Positions 6,683 to 13,726 of a stretch of DNA of 38,795 bases are shown here, one piece after another. The stretch comes from a virus. Location: the IMG/VR virus record IMGVR_UViG_3300043419_000931, positions 1 to 38,795 of that record; one strand, given 5' to 3'. The notes beneath the pieces are model-generated. The model searched no databases. It was given only the letters and a program-made list of their open reading frames with translations, and had not been told where the DNA came from. Position 1 is the first letter of the stretch. Each line of letters begins with the position of its first letter. The translations under genes were made by a program, and so were the position numbers.

Positions 6683-7840
6683 TCAAGCCTCGACCTTGAC
6701 CTTGTCGAGCATCCGGCCTGCAATGCTTTCGAGCTTGAGTCGCTGGTCTTGGAACTCGGCGTCACGCGCCACCGCACTCACGCCTTGGGCAAAGTCCCAA
6801 ATGGATGAAGGCAGCGTGTTTTCCTCGAGCAAGACCGTGTCGCAGATCAGCTTGGCCTGCTTTTGCGAGAAGCCCCACTTGTCGAGAAACTCGTTTCGCT
6901 CATCCGTGTTGCGGGCGACGATCGCTTTTTTTGCCGCCTGCACGCCGTCGATCAGGCGCTTGGTGCTGTTGCCTGAGAATGCCAGCAAGGCAGGCTCGGC
7001 TTCCTTGAGAAAGCGGTCGGGCGCAAACGTGGTGTGCTTGAAGGTCATCTCCTTGAAGTCCTCGACGCCCCAAAGGTTGCGGTTCTGGCAGACCCCACGC
7101 AGGTACATGCTTGCAAAGCCAAAGGTGCGGGAGCCGACTTCGCTGTTCCAAACGTAGAAACCTCGGAACATCAGGTCGGGCTGGCCGTTGGCAAGTTTGC
7201 CGACCTCGATCGGGTTCAAGTCGTCCACCAAAAACAGGAAGACGTCCCGGTCGCTGGCATAGAGCGTGGTGTTCTGCTTAGTGATTGTGACGTTGGGGTT
7301 GTATGTCACGCCGTGCTTGCCGTTCCAGTCGATGCAGCCGGGGACTTTCCATTGCGTGTCGCCGTTGCCGTTGCCAGCGATCTTCATCACCGACTCGACT
7401 ACATCGCTGTCGAAAATGCGCCCGTAACGCACGCTGGTGATGCCGCGCAGGCTGGTGCTGCCGTTCTCCCTGACGTAGGCGCTAACAGGCTTGGCTTCGG
7501 CCCGTGCAAGCCCGTGGTTAAGGTTCTGGGCCGCGATCTCGGCTGGCAGGGTGCGCAGGTAGTAGGCCGGGGCTTGTGCCACGCGGGTGATCTGGTCAAA
7601 GGCCCAATGCGATGGTTCAACGATGCTGCCTGCCAAGTCGAACGTCAGGGAGCCGCCACCGGCGTTGCACTTGATCTCGCTCGGGAGGATGTCAACCGTG
7701 CGGCTCTCGTCGCGGTACAGGCTCACGCGGTCGCGCAGGCTGGTCAAGTCAAGGAACTTCTCGTCGTCGGGGCGCATGGCCCATTGCTGGCTGACCGTGC
7801 CGACAAGCTGGCCTTTGGTGTGGTCGATGGAATGTGTCAT
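6683..7840 (-). CDS. DUF932 domain protein
   Basis: This 385-residue protein matches the DUF932 family carried by phages and plasmids (ACP-like regions WAFDQITRVAQAPAYYLRTL, RGITSVRYGRIFDSD, and the long middle region with FYVWNSEVGSRTFGFA). Its biochemical role is not established; members are often near recombination or anti-restriction genes. The start at 7840 is fixed by ACGGAGAAAGCCAA directly before ATG. The longer reading frame up to 7987 is in a shadow of the upstream gene. Second gene of an operon that begins at 8106. Confidence 0.8.
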   Translation of the reverse strand: MTHSIDHTKGQLVGTVSQQWAMRPDDEKFLDLTSLRDRVSLYRDESRTVDILPSEIKCNAGGGSLTFDLAGSIVEPSHWAFDQITRVAQAPAYYLRTLPAEIAAQNLNHGLARAEAKPVSAYVRENGSTSLRGITSVRYGRIFDSDVVESVMKIAGNGNGDTQWKVPGCIDWNGKHGVTYNPNVTITKQNTTLYASDRDVFLFLVDDLNPIEVGKLANGQPDLMFRGFYVWNSEVGSRTFGFASMYLRGVCQNRNLWGVEDFKEMTFKHTTFAPDRFLKEAEPALLAFSGNSTKRLIDGVQAAKKAIVARNTDERNEFLDKWGFSQKQAKLICDTVLLEENTLPSSIWDFAQGVSAVARDAEFQDQRLKLESIAGRMLDKVKVEA

Positions 7841-7842
7841 TT

Positions 7843-7852
7843 GGCTTTCTCC
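7843..7852 (-). promoter_or_regulatory. shared GGAGAAAGC ribosome-binding element (DUF932 gene)
   Basis: GGAGAAAGCC on the minus strand, two bases before the ATG at 7840; same element as at 1103, 8110, 13203 and 19059. Confidence 0.6.
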
Positions 7853-7857
7853 GTTGA

Positions 7858-8106
7858 TTACTTGGAAGGGTTCAGGCGCAGGGTGGCGAGGCTTTTGCCG
7901 TACACAAGCGCGTTGGTTGGGAACTTGTAGGAGCGAGGGTTCCAGCCTTTCAGGGGCCGATCGCACTCGGCGTCCTCGCAGGGGCAAACCCAGAAAAGGT
8001 CGCCTTCGGGGTAGACGGTCACGTGCGTGCCGTCCTCTTCGTTGTGGATGTGCCAGTGGTTGGTGCCAATCCGCTGGACTTCGATCTCAGGGGTCAAAAT
8101 TTTCAT
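7858..8106 (-). CDS. unknown 82-residue protein, first gene of minus operon
   Basis: The protein begins MKILTPEIEVQRIGTNHWHI and carries CPCEDAEC near 41-48, which could bind a metal. It is probably a small cytoplasmic beta-rich protein. The ATG has ACGGAGAAAGC upstream. It leads the operon 8106 to 5997, whose promoter region has palindrome copy 6. Family not recognised. Confidence 0.65.
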   Translation of the reverse strand: MKILTPEIEVQRIGTNHWHIHNEEDGTHVTVYPEGDLFWVCPCEDAECDRPLKGWNPRSYKFPTNALVYGKSLATLRLNPSK

Positions 8107-8109
8107 CGT

Positions 8110-8118
8110 GCTTTCTCC
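8110..8118 (-). promoter_or_regulatory. shared GGAGAAAGC ribosome-binding element (gene at 8106)
   Basis: GGAGAAAGC on the minus strand, followed by ACG and the ATG at 8106. Confidence 0.6.
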
Positions 8119-8168
8119 GTTTGTTGCCCGGTTTCTACTTTTCTCTTTTTGAAACCGTGAACGTACTT

Positions 8169-8184
8169 TATCATTCCTGTGATA
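8169..8184. promoter_or_regulatory. operator-like palindrome, copy 6 (perfect)
   Basis: TATCAT-TCCT-GTGATA, all 12 positions. On the minus strand it lies within a possible promoter, TTGACT (8197-8192), 19 bases, GATAAA (8172-8167), for the operon starting at 8106. The spacing is long, so the promoter call is weaker than the palindrome. Confidence 0.8.
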
Positions 8185-8273
8185 CTTAGCAAGTCAAATT
8201 TAGCGGTTTTGGTGAGAATATCGCAGGGGATTACCCTCGTTGCGAAATTACTTTTTGAAAAATCAAATACTTA

Positions 8274-8302
8274 TTGCCACCGCTTGCAGTCACCTGCATA
8301 AT
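8274..8302 (+). promoter_or_regulatory. strong sigma70-type promoter of the methyltransferase-lysis operon
   Basis: TTGCCA (8274-8279), 17 bases, CATAAT (8297-8302): each hexamer differs from consensus at one base and the spacing is ideal. Transcription should begin near 8309, leaving a leader of about 140 bases with palindrome copy 7 and a terminator hairpin. Confidence 0.7.
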
Positions 8303-8322
8303 CTCATTTAGGGTGGTGTTTT

Positions 8323-8338
8323 TGTCACTTGAATGAGA
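8323..8338. promoter_or_regulatory. operator-like palindrome, copy 7
   Basis: TGTCAC-TTGA-ATGAGA, 11 of 12 positions, about 15-30 bases downstream of the predicted start from the promoter at 8274. Binding there would act as a roadblock rather than by covering the -10. Confidence 0.6.
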
Positions 8339-8396
8339 ACACCGCCTTTCTGCGCTACTGGCTTTCTCCAACCTCCCTCCACTGCGCGGATTCCCC

Positions 8397-8433
8397 AAAG
8401 GGCAACGGCTCAACCCCGTTGCCCTTTCTTTTT
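8397..8433 (+). terminator. rho-independent terminator in the operon leader
   Basis: A perfect 12-bp stem, AAAGGGCAACGG (8397-8408) with CCGTTGCCCTTT (8416-8427), a 7-base loop and then CTTTTT. It stands between the promoter and the first gene of the same operon, so it would stop most transcripts unless it is read through or anti-terminated. Confidence 0.85.
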
Positions 8434-8451
8434 CCAGATTCAGAGGTACCC

Positions 8452-9765
8452 ATGACCAGCAAGCTGCAAATCACCTACCGCCCGATCGGCGACTTAATCC
8501 CGTACATCCGCAACGCCCGCACGCACAGTGACGAGCAGGTCGTTCAACTGGCCGCGTCCATCAAGGAATTCGGCTGGACGAACCCGGTTCTCGTTGACGG
8601 CGAGCGCGGCATCATCGCGGGCCACGGGCGGGTGATGGCAGCACGCAAACTTGGGATGACCGAGGTGCCGACCATTGAGATCGGCCACATGACCGATGCG
8701 CAGCGCAAGGCATACATCCTTGCCGACAACAAGCTGGCGCTGAACGCCGGGTGGGACTTAGACCTGCTCCGCGTTGAGTTGGGCGAGTTGAACGACGGCG
8801 GCTTTGACATGGAGTTGCTCGGCTTTTCCGTCGACGAACTCGAGAAGCTGCTTGCCCCAGAAGGCACCGATGGCCTTACAGACCCTGACGAAGTTCCCGC
8901 CGTGCCGGAAATGCCGGTGGCCGTCGAGGGTGACGTCTGGGTGCTAGGCCAGCACAGGATCATTTGCGGCTCTTCGACCGAGGTTCACACGGTTGACAAG
9001 CTGTTTGCAGGCGTCAAGCCGAACTTGATGGTCACCGACCCGCCCTACGGCGTGGAATATGACCCGTCTTGGCGCAACGAAGCCCTCAAGGGTAGCAACA
9101 CAAAGCGCACCGGCAAGGTTCTGAACGACGACAAGGCTGATTGGCGCGAGGCTTGGGCGCTGTTCCCGGGCGACGTTGCCTACGTCTGGCACGGCGCACT
9201 GCACGCCACCACGGTGGCCGAGTCCCTGATTGCCTGCGACTTCAACATCCGCAGCCAGATCATCTGGGCGAAAACCCGTCTGGTCATTGGGCGCGGCGAC
9301 TATCACTGGCAGCACGAGCCGTGTTGGTACGCCGTCAAGAAGGCTGGCAAAGGCTGGTGGGCTGGCGACCGCAAGCAAACGACGCTTTGGACGATCGACG
9401 CAAAGGGTCAGGACACTGACACTGTCCACGGCACACAGAAGCCGGTCGAATGCATGAAGCGCCCGATCGAGAACAACTCCAGCCCCGGGCAGGCCGTCTA
9501 CGAGCCGTTTTCTGGCTCCGGCACAACCCTGATCGCCTGCGAGATGACTGGGCGCTCATGCTATGCCGTGGAACTCAACCCCGCCTATGTCGACGTGGCC
9601 GTGCTGCGCTGGCAGGCGTTCACGGGCAAGGCCGCGCACCTTGAGGCCGACGGTCGCACGTTCACCGAAGTCATGGGCGAGCGTGCCCCGGGCAAGCTGG
9701 TGGGCAACGAGCTTGGCAAGGAAGACAAAAAGGCCGAGAAAAAGGCCAGCAAGAAGGCCGCATGA
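8452..9765 (+). CDS. ParB-like domain fused to DNA methyltransferase
   Basis: This 437-residue protein has an N-terminal ParB/Srx-type domain (about 8-95, with IIAGHGR at 54-60) and a C-terminal amino-methyltransferase with DPPY (196-199) followed by FSGSGT (353-358), the motif order of beta-class N6-adenine or N4-cytosine enzymes. It probably methylates phage DNA to avoid host restriction; no restriction enzyme is encoded nearby. The last 25 residues are Lys/Ala/Glu rich. The start is supported by AGAGG five bases upstream, and the longer frame to 8329 would translate the terminator hairpin. Its stop overlaps the next gene by ATGA. Confidence 0.9.
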   Translation: MTSKLQITYRPIGDLIPYIRNARTHSDEQVVQLAASIKEFGWTNPVLVDGERGIIAGHGRVMAARKLGMTEVPTIEIGHMTDAQRKAYILADNKLALNAGWDLDLLRVELGELNDGGFDMELLGFSVDELEKLLAPEGTDGLTDPDEVPAVPEMPVAVEGDVWVLGQHRIICGSSTEVHTVDKLFAGVKPNLMVTDPPYGVEYDPSWRNEALKGSNTKRTGKVLNDDKADWREAWALFPGDVAYVWHGALHATTVAESLIACDFNIRSQIIWAKTRLVIGRGDYHWQHEPCWYAVKKAGKGWWAGDRKQTTLWTIDAKGQDTDTVHGTQKPVECMKRPIENNSSPGQAVYEPFSGSGTTLIACEMTGRSCYAVELNPAYVDVAVLRWQAFTGKAAHLEADGRTFTEVMGERAPGKLVGNELGKEDKKAEKKASKKAA

Positions 9766-10025
9766 GCACCAAGGCGCAAAGGCACATGGGCCGCGTGGCC
9801 GAGTTGCCCTGCGCCGTTTGCGGTGAATCCCCGGTCGAGGTGCATCACTTGATTGAGGGGCGCACCCCCGGGCGTCGGTCGTCTGACTGGCTGACCATCC
9901 CGCTTTGCGTTTCATGCCACCGCGACAACCACAACGGCATCCACGGCCAGAAGCGCATGTGGAGCGTGATGCGCAAGAACGAGCACGACTGCTTGGCCGA
10001 GACGCTGGAGAGGTTGTATGGCTGA
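9762..10025 (+). CDS. small HNH/Ref-like zinc protein
   Basis: An 87-residue protein with C17/C20, HHL at 28-30, C49/C52-H53 and further His at 57 and 61, in the context IPLCVSCHRDNHNGIHG. This matches the HNH-like C-terminal part of Ref-type recombination enhancement nucleases and related phage HNH proteins. It is likely a small nuclease acting on DNA in recombination or repair. Being coupled to the methyltransferase gene, it could also be a phage-encoded defence-related nuclease, but no specific evidence supports that. Confidence 0.75.
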   Translation: MSTKAQRHMGRVAELPCAVCGESPVEVHHLIEGRTPGRRSSDWLTIPLCVSCHRDNHNGIHGQKRMWSVMRKNEHDCLAETLERLYG

Positions 10026-10248
10026 AGGACAGTCCCGCCGCATGTCCGTCGTGGAGTCCGTTGCCAACGTGGCCGTCGGTTTTGGCATTGCCATCGCCAC
10101 GCAAATGCTGGTGTTTCCACTTTTTGGAATTCAGATTTCGGTCGGCGACGACTTGCTGATCGGCCTGATCTTCACTGTGGTCAGTCTGGTGCGGTCGTAC
10201 TGTCTCCGACGAGTTTTCAACCATTTGTCGAAAAGGACAACGACATGA
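10018..10248 (+). CDS. DUF7220-like two-helix membrane protein
   Basis: This 76-residue protein has two membrane segments (about 14-35 and 44-62) with basic residues after the second (SYCLRRVFNHLSKR). The pattern SVVESVANVAVGFGIA and TQMLVFPLFG is a recurring small phage membrane family. It stands two genes upstream of the endolysin, so a holin or lysis-accessory role is plausible, though a membrane role in superinfection control is equally possible. It overlaps both neighbours by a few bases. Confidence 0.7.
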   Translation: MAEGQSRRMSVVESVANVAVGFGIAIATQMLVFPLFGIQISVGDDLLIGLIFTVVSLVRSYCLRRVFNHLSKRTTT

Positions 10249-10511
10249 CAGCAACCATCACTGACTTCATCACCCGCGCCGCTGGCGACTACACCTTTGC
10301 CGCCGCGCTTGAGGCCATCGTTGGCGGTACGCCAGACGCCACCATCGAAGCCGCCGACGAAAAGCTGATCGAGGCATACATCGACGCACATGGTGCAGAG
10401 CATTTGCTCGAGCACGTCGAGCGCCACGTCGCCTATCTCGCATCCGTCGCTCCCGCCGTGGAGCCAGCCCCCGTTGTTCCTGCCGCCCCGGCGAAGAAAG
10501 GTCGCAAATGA
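10245..10511 (+). CDS. unknown 88-residue acidic protein
   Basis: A small Ala-rich, acidic helical protein (about 1-65) with a Pro/Ala tail ending KKGRK. It overlaps the membrane protein gene and the endolysin gene by four bases each, so it is translated as part of the lysis operon. No family recognised. Confidence 0.6.
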   Translation: MTATITDFITRAAGDYTFAAALEAIVGGTPDATIEAADEKLIEAYIDAHGAEHLLEHVERHVAYLASVAPAVEPAPVVPAAPAKKGRK

Positions 10512-11041
10512 AAGACAACTTCGAAGACTCGCTCCAACACGTCCTCAAGCACGAGGGCGGGTATGTCAACCACCCTGATGACCCGGGCGGCATGACCAAC
10601 CTCGGCTGCACAAAGGTCGTCTGGGAGGAATGGGTCGGTCGCCCCGTAACGGAGGCCGAGATGCGAGCACTCAAGCCGAGCGACGTTGCGCCCCTGTACA
10701 AGGCTCGGTATTGGGACAAGGTGCGTGGCGACGACCTGCCCGCAGGCGTCGATTACGCCGTGTTCGACTACGCCATCAACTCTGGCGTTAACCGGGCAGC
10801 ACGGGCCTTGCAGGCCGCTGTTGGGGCCAACGTGGACGGACAGATCGGCCCCAAGACCGTTGCAGCCGTGGCGGCAATTCCAGCCGCCGAGGTGGTCAAG
10901 CGCCTGAACGACAGCCGCATCGCGTTTCTCAAGGCGCTGCCCAAGTGGTCAGTGTTCGGCAAGGGTTGGGGCCGTCGCGTCGATGAGGTGAGCGTCGCCT
11001 CGTCTGGCATGGTACAAGACGGAAACTCGAACTTGGCATGA
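10508..11041 (+). CDS. endolysin, GH108 muramidase with PG-binding-3 domain
   Basis: A 177-residue lysozyme-like protein. The GH108 signature HEGGYVNHPDDPGG lies at 15-28 with E16 the expected catalytic acid, followed by NLGCT and the conserved ALKPSDVAPLYKARYWD. The C-terminal part (about 90-165, DYAINSGVNRAARALQ and VDGQIGPKTV) is the PG_binding_3 fold. It should cleave the glycan strand of peptidoglycan at lysis. No signal peptide is present, so it depends on a holin. It overlaps both neighbours by ATGA. Confidence 0.92.
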   Translation: MKDNFEDSLQHVLKHEGGYVNHPDDPGGMTNLGCTKVVWEEWVGRPVTEAEMRALKPSDVAPLYKARYWDKVRGDDLPAGVDYAVFDYAINSGVNRAARALQAAVGANVDGQIGPKTVAAVAAIPAAEVVKRLNDSRIAFLKALPKWSVFGKGWGRRVDEVSVASSGMVQDGNSNLA

Positions 11042-11247
11042 GCTACCGGCCATTCCTGCTCCGCTGGATGGCTTTCGTCGCCGTCTACCTGACTGCGTGT
11101 TTTTGCATCATCGTCTACGCCCCGCGCACAGACGATTTCCCGCGCAGATGCCAGTACCTCATTGGTGGCTGGCATCCCGATGTCCCGGCTGAGTACGCCA
11201 AGCGTTGCCAGCAACTCCAGACCCAGAAAGCAAAGGTCACAACGTAA
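11038..11247 (+). CDS. small membrane or lipoprotein of the lysis cassette
   Basis: A 69-residue protein with a basic N-terminus and a hydrophobic segment at 8-27. The sequence LTAC at 18-21 fits a lipobox, but the residues after the Cys stay hydrophobic (FCIIVY), so a simple membrane anchor is as likely. The rest is soluble with two more Cys (RRCQYL and KRCQQL). Coupled by ATGA to the endolysin gene, it may be a spanin-type or holin-accessory protein; this is context only. Confidence 0.6.
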   Translation: MSYRPFLLRWMAFVAVYLTACFCIIVYAPRTDDFPRRCQYLIGGWHPDVPAEYAKRCQQLQTQKAKVTT

Positions 11248-11259
11248 TCTCGCCCATCA

Positions 11260-11275
11260 TGTCGTAAGGGTGATT
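11260..11275. promoter_or_regulatory. operator-like palindrome, copy 8 (weak)
   Basis: TGTCGT-AAGG-GTGATT, 10 of 12 positions, in the only gap (46 bp) between the endolysin block and the gene at 11294. Confidence 0.5.
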
Positions 11276-11293
11276 CTCCGAAGGGGGATAACC

Positions 11294-11779
11294 ATGATCG
11301 CTGAAGCTGCCGCCGCGTTTGCGCTGGCCCAAGGTGCCGTCAATGGCATCAAAAAAGGCATCCAACTCGGACGCGACATCAATGACCTGACAAAGCAGGT
11401 GATGGCGTTCTTCGACGCCAAGGATGTCATCCAGAAAGCCGCCAACGAGGAACGACAGAAAGGCGGGAAGTCCGTCGAGTCCGAGGCGATGGAAAACGTG
11501 ATGCGGGCCAAGGCAATGGCCGACTTCGAGGCCGAGTTGAACCGCATCTTCGTGCTCACCAACAACGCCGAACTCTGGAACATGATGCTCGCAGAGCGTT
11601 CCCGGATTCGGGCCGAGAGGAAGTCGGCAGAAATCGCCGCCGAAAAGAAACGCCGCAAGGTTGCCGCCAAGCGTCAAGAGATCGCCGAGTGGACAGTCAT
11701 TGGCATAGTCGTCGTTGCCGTGGTTGGTGCCGCCGTCTGGGGGCTGATTGAACTGATCATCTGGAAGGCCGCACAGTAA
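11294..11779 (+). CDS. coiled-coil protein with C-terminal membrane anchor
   Basis: This 161-residue protein has an N-terminal amphipathic Ala-rich helix, a long charged coiled coil (about 55-130, with RSRIRAERKSAEIAAEKKRR) and a C-terminal membrane segment (134-157). It belongs to a set of similarly built phage proteins often found with small and large terminase genes in environmental phages; the function is unknown. AGGGGG lies seven bases before the ATG. Its 3' end overlaps a convergent gene by 23 bases. Confidence 0.7.
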   Translation: MIAEAAAAFALAQGAVNGIKKGIQLGRDINDLTKQVMAFFDAKDVIQKAANEERQKGGKSVESEAMENVMRAKAMADFEAELNRIFVLTNNAELWNMMLAERSRIRAERKSAEIAAEKKRRKVAAKRQEIAEWTVIGIVVVAVVGAAVWGLIELIIWKAAQ

Positions 11780-11990
11780 TCCAGACGTCGGTCGCCCGTC
11801 CTTGCCCAAGGGGGGAAAACATCTCGCCGACCGATCGGTTGCCGTGGATGCAGACGTTGTGTTGCTCTGGGGTCAGTGGGGCGCGAAAACCGCCCGCGTG
11901 GACGCGGCAATAGTCTGGCAGGGACGGTGGTGGCCCAAACGGCGCACAGCCCGCCACAGCCCCGCACAAGGCCAACAGCAGCGCCTTCAC
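11757..11990 (-). CDS. proline-rich lipoprotein
   Basis: A 77-residue protein starting with GTG that overlaps the upstream stop (GTGA). MKALLLALCGAVAGC is a clear lipoprotein signal with lipobox VAGC (Cys15), followed by a Pro-rich stretch (APFGPPPSLPDYC). It lacks Asp after the Cys and should be sorted to the outer membrane. Such small Pro-rich lipoproteins include Rz1-type spanins and phage exclusion lipoproteins. It is antisense to the lysis block and belongs to a minus operon, so early expression with a surface-exclusion role is an attractive inference. Confidence 0.65.
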   Translation of the reverse strand: MKALLLALCGAVAGCAPFGPPPSLPDYCRVHAGGFRAPLTPEQHNVCIHGNRSVGEMFSPLGQGRATDVWITVRPSR

Positions 11991-12205
11991 CGGTAGAGCA
12001 CCACAAACTCGCCGAACTCCCGGTCAAAGACTTGGAGCAGGTGCTCGTAATCGCCCGACCTCATCTCGTCCAAGATGGGGGTCGGGTCGCGTTCAAGTGC
12101 CTCTGCAAGCTGCTTGGCGACAGCAAGTAGCGCAAAGGCGTTGCCTTGGGGGCCAGTCAGGTCGATTTCGATCCGGGTGGTCGCAGGCTTTTTCTTGATG
12201 ACCAT
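11987..12205 (-). CDS. conserved small phage protein of unknown function
   Basis: A 72-residue protein with RIEIDLTGPQGNAFALLAVA and ILDEMRSGDYEHLLQVFDREFGEF, a pattern I recognise as a recurring small hypothetical family of phages and prophages. Gene order and overlap place it within a minus-strand operon between the lipoprotein gene and another unknown. Its function is not known. Confidence 0.7.
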   Translation of the reverse strand: MVIKKKPATTRIEIDLTGPQGNAFALLAVAKQLAEALERDPTPILDEMRSGDYEHLLQVFDREFGEFVVLYR

Positions 12206-12206
12206 G

Positions 12207-12473
12207 TCAGTGATCCTTTTTCAGTTCTTGCGACATCCACGGGGCGTCGGAATGCGAGAACTGCAAAAGCATTTCTGCCGCACCAACGATCGCCTCGCGG
12301 CGTTTGCCCTCTTGGGCCAACCCGACGCAGGCCGTGGCCGTTGCAAGGACAAGGGACTCGACCAGCAAAAGCGGCTCCGTCTCGGTGTTTTGGGCCAGCT
12401 TGACCGAAAACTCGTGGATGGCCGCAGCGACTGCCTCGCGCTGCCGGTGGCGTTGCTCAGACATTTCGCTCAT
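12207..12473 (-). CDS. unknown 88-residue helical protein
   Basis: A helical, soluble protein beginning MSEMSEQRHRQREAVAAAIH. The middle is rich in Ala/Leu (LLLVESLVLATATACVGLA), perhaps a buried helix rather than a membrane span. One base separates it from the next gene, and it overlaps the previous one by four. No family recognised. Confidence 0.6.
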   Translation of the reverse strand: MSEMSEQRHRQREAVAAAIHEFSVKLAQNTETEPLLLVESLVLATATACVGLAQEGKRREAIVGAAEMLLQFSHSDAPWMSQELKKDH

Positions 12474-12694
12474 GCCGCCTCCCTGACCAGTTCGAGGGAA
12501 ACGTTGCCAGCGGCAAGGACGACGGTTCCGTGCCCGCCAAGAACGGTGTGGATGTACGACTGCGCCTCGGCGCGGGTCTTGTAGGTCTTAGGGCCGAGCA
12601 AAAACTCACCGCGCTGGTTCTTCTGCGCGACGAAAAAGGTCAGGATTTGCGGGCGGGGTGTGCTGAACATCTCGTTTTGTTGATTGGTTGTCAT
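12470..12694 (-). CDS. unknown 74-residue protein with operator over its start
   Basis: The protein reads MTTNQQNEMFSTPRPQIL, then GEFLLGPKTYKTRAEAQSYI and a C-terminal beta-rich part. The ATG at 12694 is itself the last bases of palindrome copy 9 and has no Shine-Dalgarno site, so either the message is leaderless or translation starts at the second ATG (12670), which has only GAG before it. The long frame to 12868 is a shadow. It is the first gene of the lower minus operon. Confidence 0.6.
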   Translation of the reverse strand: MTTNQQNEMFSTPRPQILTFFVAQKNQRGEFLLGPKTYKTRAEAQSYIHTVLGGHGTVVLAAGNVSLELVREAA

Positions 12695-12704
12695 GGTTGT
12701 GATA
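12689..12704. promoter_or_regulatory. operator-like palindrome, copy 9 (perfect)
   Basis: TGTCAT-GGTT-GTGATA, all 12 positions. On the minus strand it contains AAGTATCAC, the same possible -10 context as copies 6, 10 and 12, and its left half includes the start codon of the gene at 12694. Confidence 0.8.
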
Positions 12705-12723
12705 CTTTTTTTTGGAAGGCGAA

Positions 12724-13200
12724 TCAAACGGTCGTCTGAGGGCTGCTCTTGAGCCGGTAGAGCACACAGGTGGCGTGCCGAACGCTCTGGATGACGTAGC
12801 CCTTCTTGCGCAAAGCGCCGGAGATGAAGCCGCGAACCGTGTGGCGTTGCCAGCCCGTGGCCTTGCACATCATCTCAAGGCTGACCCCGTCCTCGATCGC
12901 CAGCATCTTGAGGAGCACCTCGCGTTTGGTCGCGCCTTGTGGAATCTCCACCTCGGCCATCGTTGGGTGTGGCTCCTTGGGGGCTGGCGCAGGAGACGTC
13001 TTGAGCGCCTCAATGCCCGACTTGGTCATCACGGCCCGGTTGTCGGCCCGCATCTTGGCAAACCCCGCGCCGACCAAAGCCGCGATCACCTTGGCCTTGG
13101 CCCCGCCGTTGATCTTGGCCGGGAACTTGTCCAGCACGTGGCCGGGGGTCGCAAGTGCTGCCGTCAGCACCGCGTGTTGGGTTGTGGATAACTTTGTCAT
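12724..13200 (-). CDS. DUF3489 domain protein
   Basis: A 158-residue protein. The C-terminal part (about 91-150, KREVLLKMLAIEDGVSLEMM then WQRHTVRGFISGALRKK) matches DUF3489, a winged-helix-like domain thought to bind DNA. The N-terminal part (1-65) looks like another small helical unit (QHAVLTAALATPGHVLD). Start at 13200 with AAGGAGAAAGCCAG upstream. It may be a regulator of the accessory genes; the exact role is unknown. Confidence 0.75.
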   Translation of the reverse strand: MTKLSTTQHAVLTAALATPGHVLDKFPAKINGGAKAKVIAALVGAGFAKMRADNRAVMTKSGIEALKTSPAPAPKEPHPTMAEVEIPQGATKREVLLKMLAIEDGVSLEMMCKATGWQRHTVRGFISGALRKKGYVIQSVRHATCVLYRLKSSPQTTV

Positions 13201-13202
13201 CT

Positions 13203-13212
13203 GGCTTTCTCC
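13203..13212 (-). promoter_or_regulatory. shared GGAGAAAGC ribosome-binding element (DUF3489 gene)
   Basis: GGAGAAAGCC on the minus strand, two bases before the ATG at 13200. It is identical over ten bases to the element before the DUF932 gene. Confidence 0.6.
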
Positions 13213-13217
13213 TTGGT

Positions 13218-13487
13218 TTAGGCGCACTTGCCGGTGCGCAGCGGTTGGCCCTTCTCGGGCTTGGATGGTGGGGACATGACCTCAACAAACACCGACCCGG
13301 AAAGCCTGCCCTGCTCAAACAGCAGGAATGTGAATCCGGGGGCTGACTTGGCGTGCCGGGTTTTTGACCCGGCTTTGACCCATTCCTTGACGTAGGCCGC
13401 AGCGTCCTCAATCGCCACCCGGGGCTTCAGCCCACCTTTGAACTTGGTGGGGGTCGCCTTGGCCATCTCAATCCATACACTTGCCAT
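13218..13487 (-). CDS. unknown 89-residue basic protein
   Basis: A small basic protein (MASVWIEMAKATPTKFKGGL) with an amphipathic centre and a hydrophobic strand GFTFLLFEQGRLSGSVFVEV. AAAGGAGAGAAAG gives the ribosome site. It sits between the DUF3489 gene and the operon's first gene. No family recognised. Confidence 0.6.
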   Translation of the reverse strand: MASVWIEMAKATPTKFKGGLKPRVAIEDAAAYVKEWVKAGSKTRHAKSAPGFTFLLFEQGRLSGSVFVEVMSPPSKPEKGQPLRTGKCA

Positions 13488-13499
13488 CTTTCTCTCCTT

Positions 13500-13724
13500 T
13501 CAGGTGGCGGGTGCAAGCAAGGCCCGGAAGCCTGCCATCGTGACCCGGTAAGCCCGGTGAACCTCTGGCCTGAAAGCCCAGCCGGTGTCCTCGTCATGCA
13601 GGACATCGCCCAAGGCTTGCAGGGACTCGGGGTTAATCCGCTCGTAGCCGATCTCAATGATCGCCTCTTCAACGATCGCCAAGGCTCGTGCCGTATCCGT
13701 TTGGTGGGTGGGGGTTGCGTTCAT
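13500..13724 (-). CDS. unknown 74-residue protein, first gene of minus operon
   Basis: MNATPTHQTDTARALAIVEE followed by a helical acidic region with ESLQALGDVLHDEDTGWAF. The start at 13724 is set by AAAGGAGAACGCAG; the longer frame upstream would run through palindrome copy 10. It heads the operon that runs to 11757 and faces the terminase genes across a twin-palindrome control region. Confidence 0.65.
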   Translation of the reverse strand: MNATPTHQTDTARALAIVEEAIIEIGYERINPESLQALGDVLHDEDTGWAFRPEVHRAYRVTMAGFRALLAPAT

Positions 13725-13726
13725 CT

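Larger units (their letters stand above)
8107..8451. other. 345-bp divergent control region, no gene seen
   Basis: This AT-rich stretch separates the minus operon (start 8106) from the plus methyltransferase operon (start 8452). It holds palindrome copies 6 and 7, a good plus-strand promoter at 8274-8302 and a terminator-type hairpin at 8397-8433. I see no convincing short coding region in it. Confidence 0.7.
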
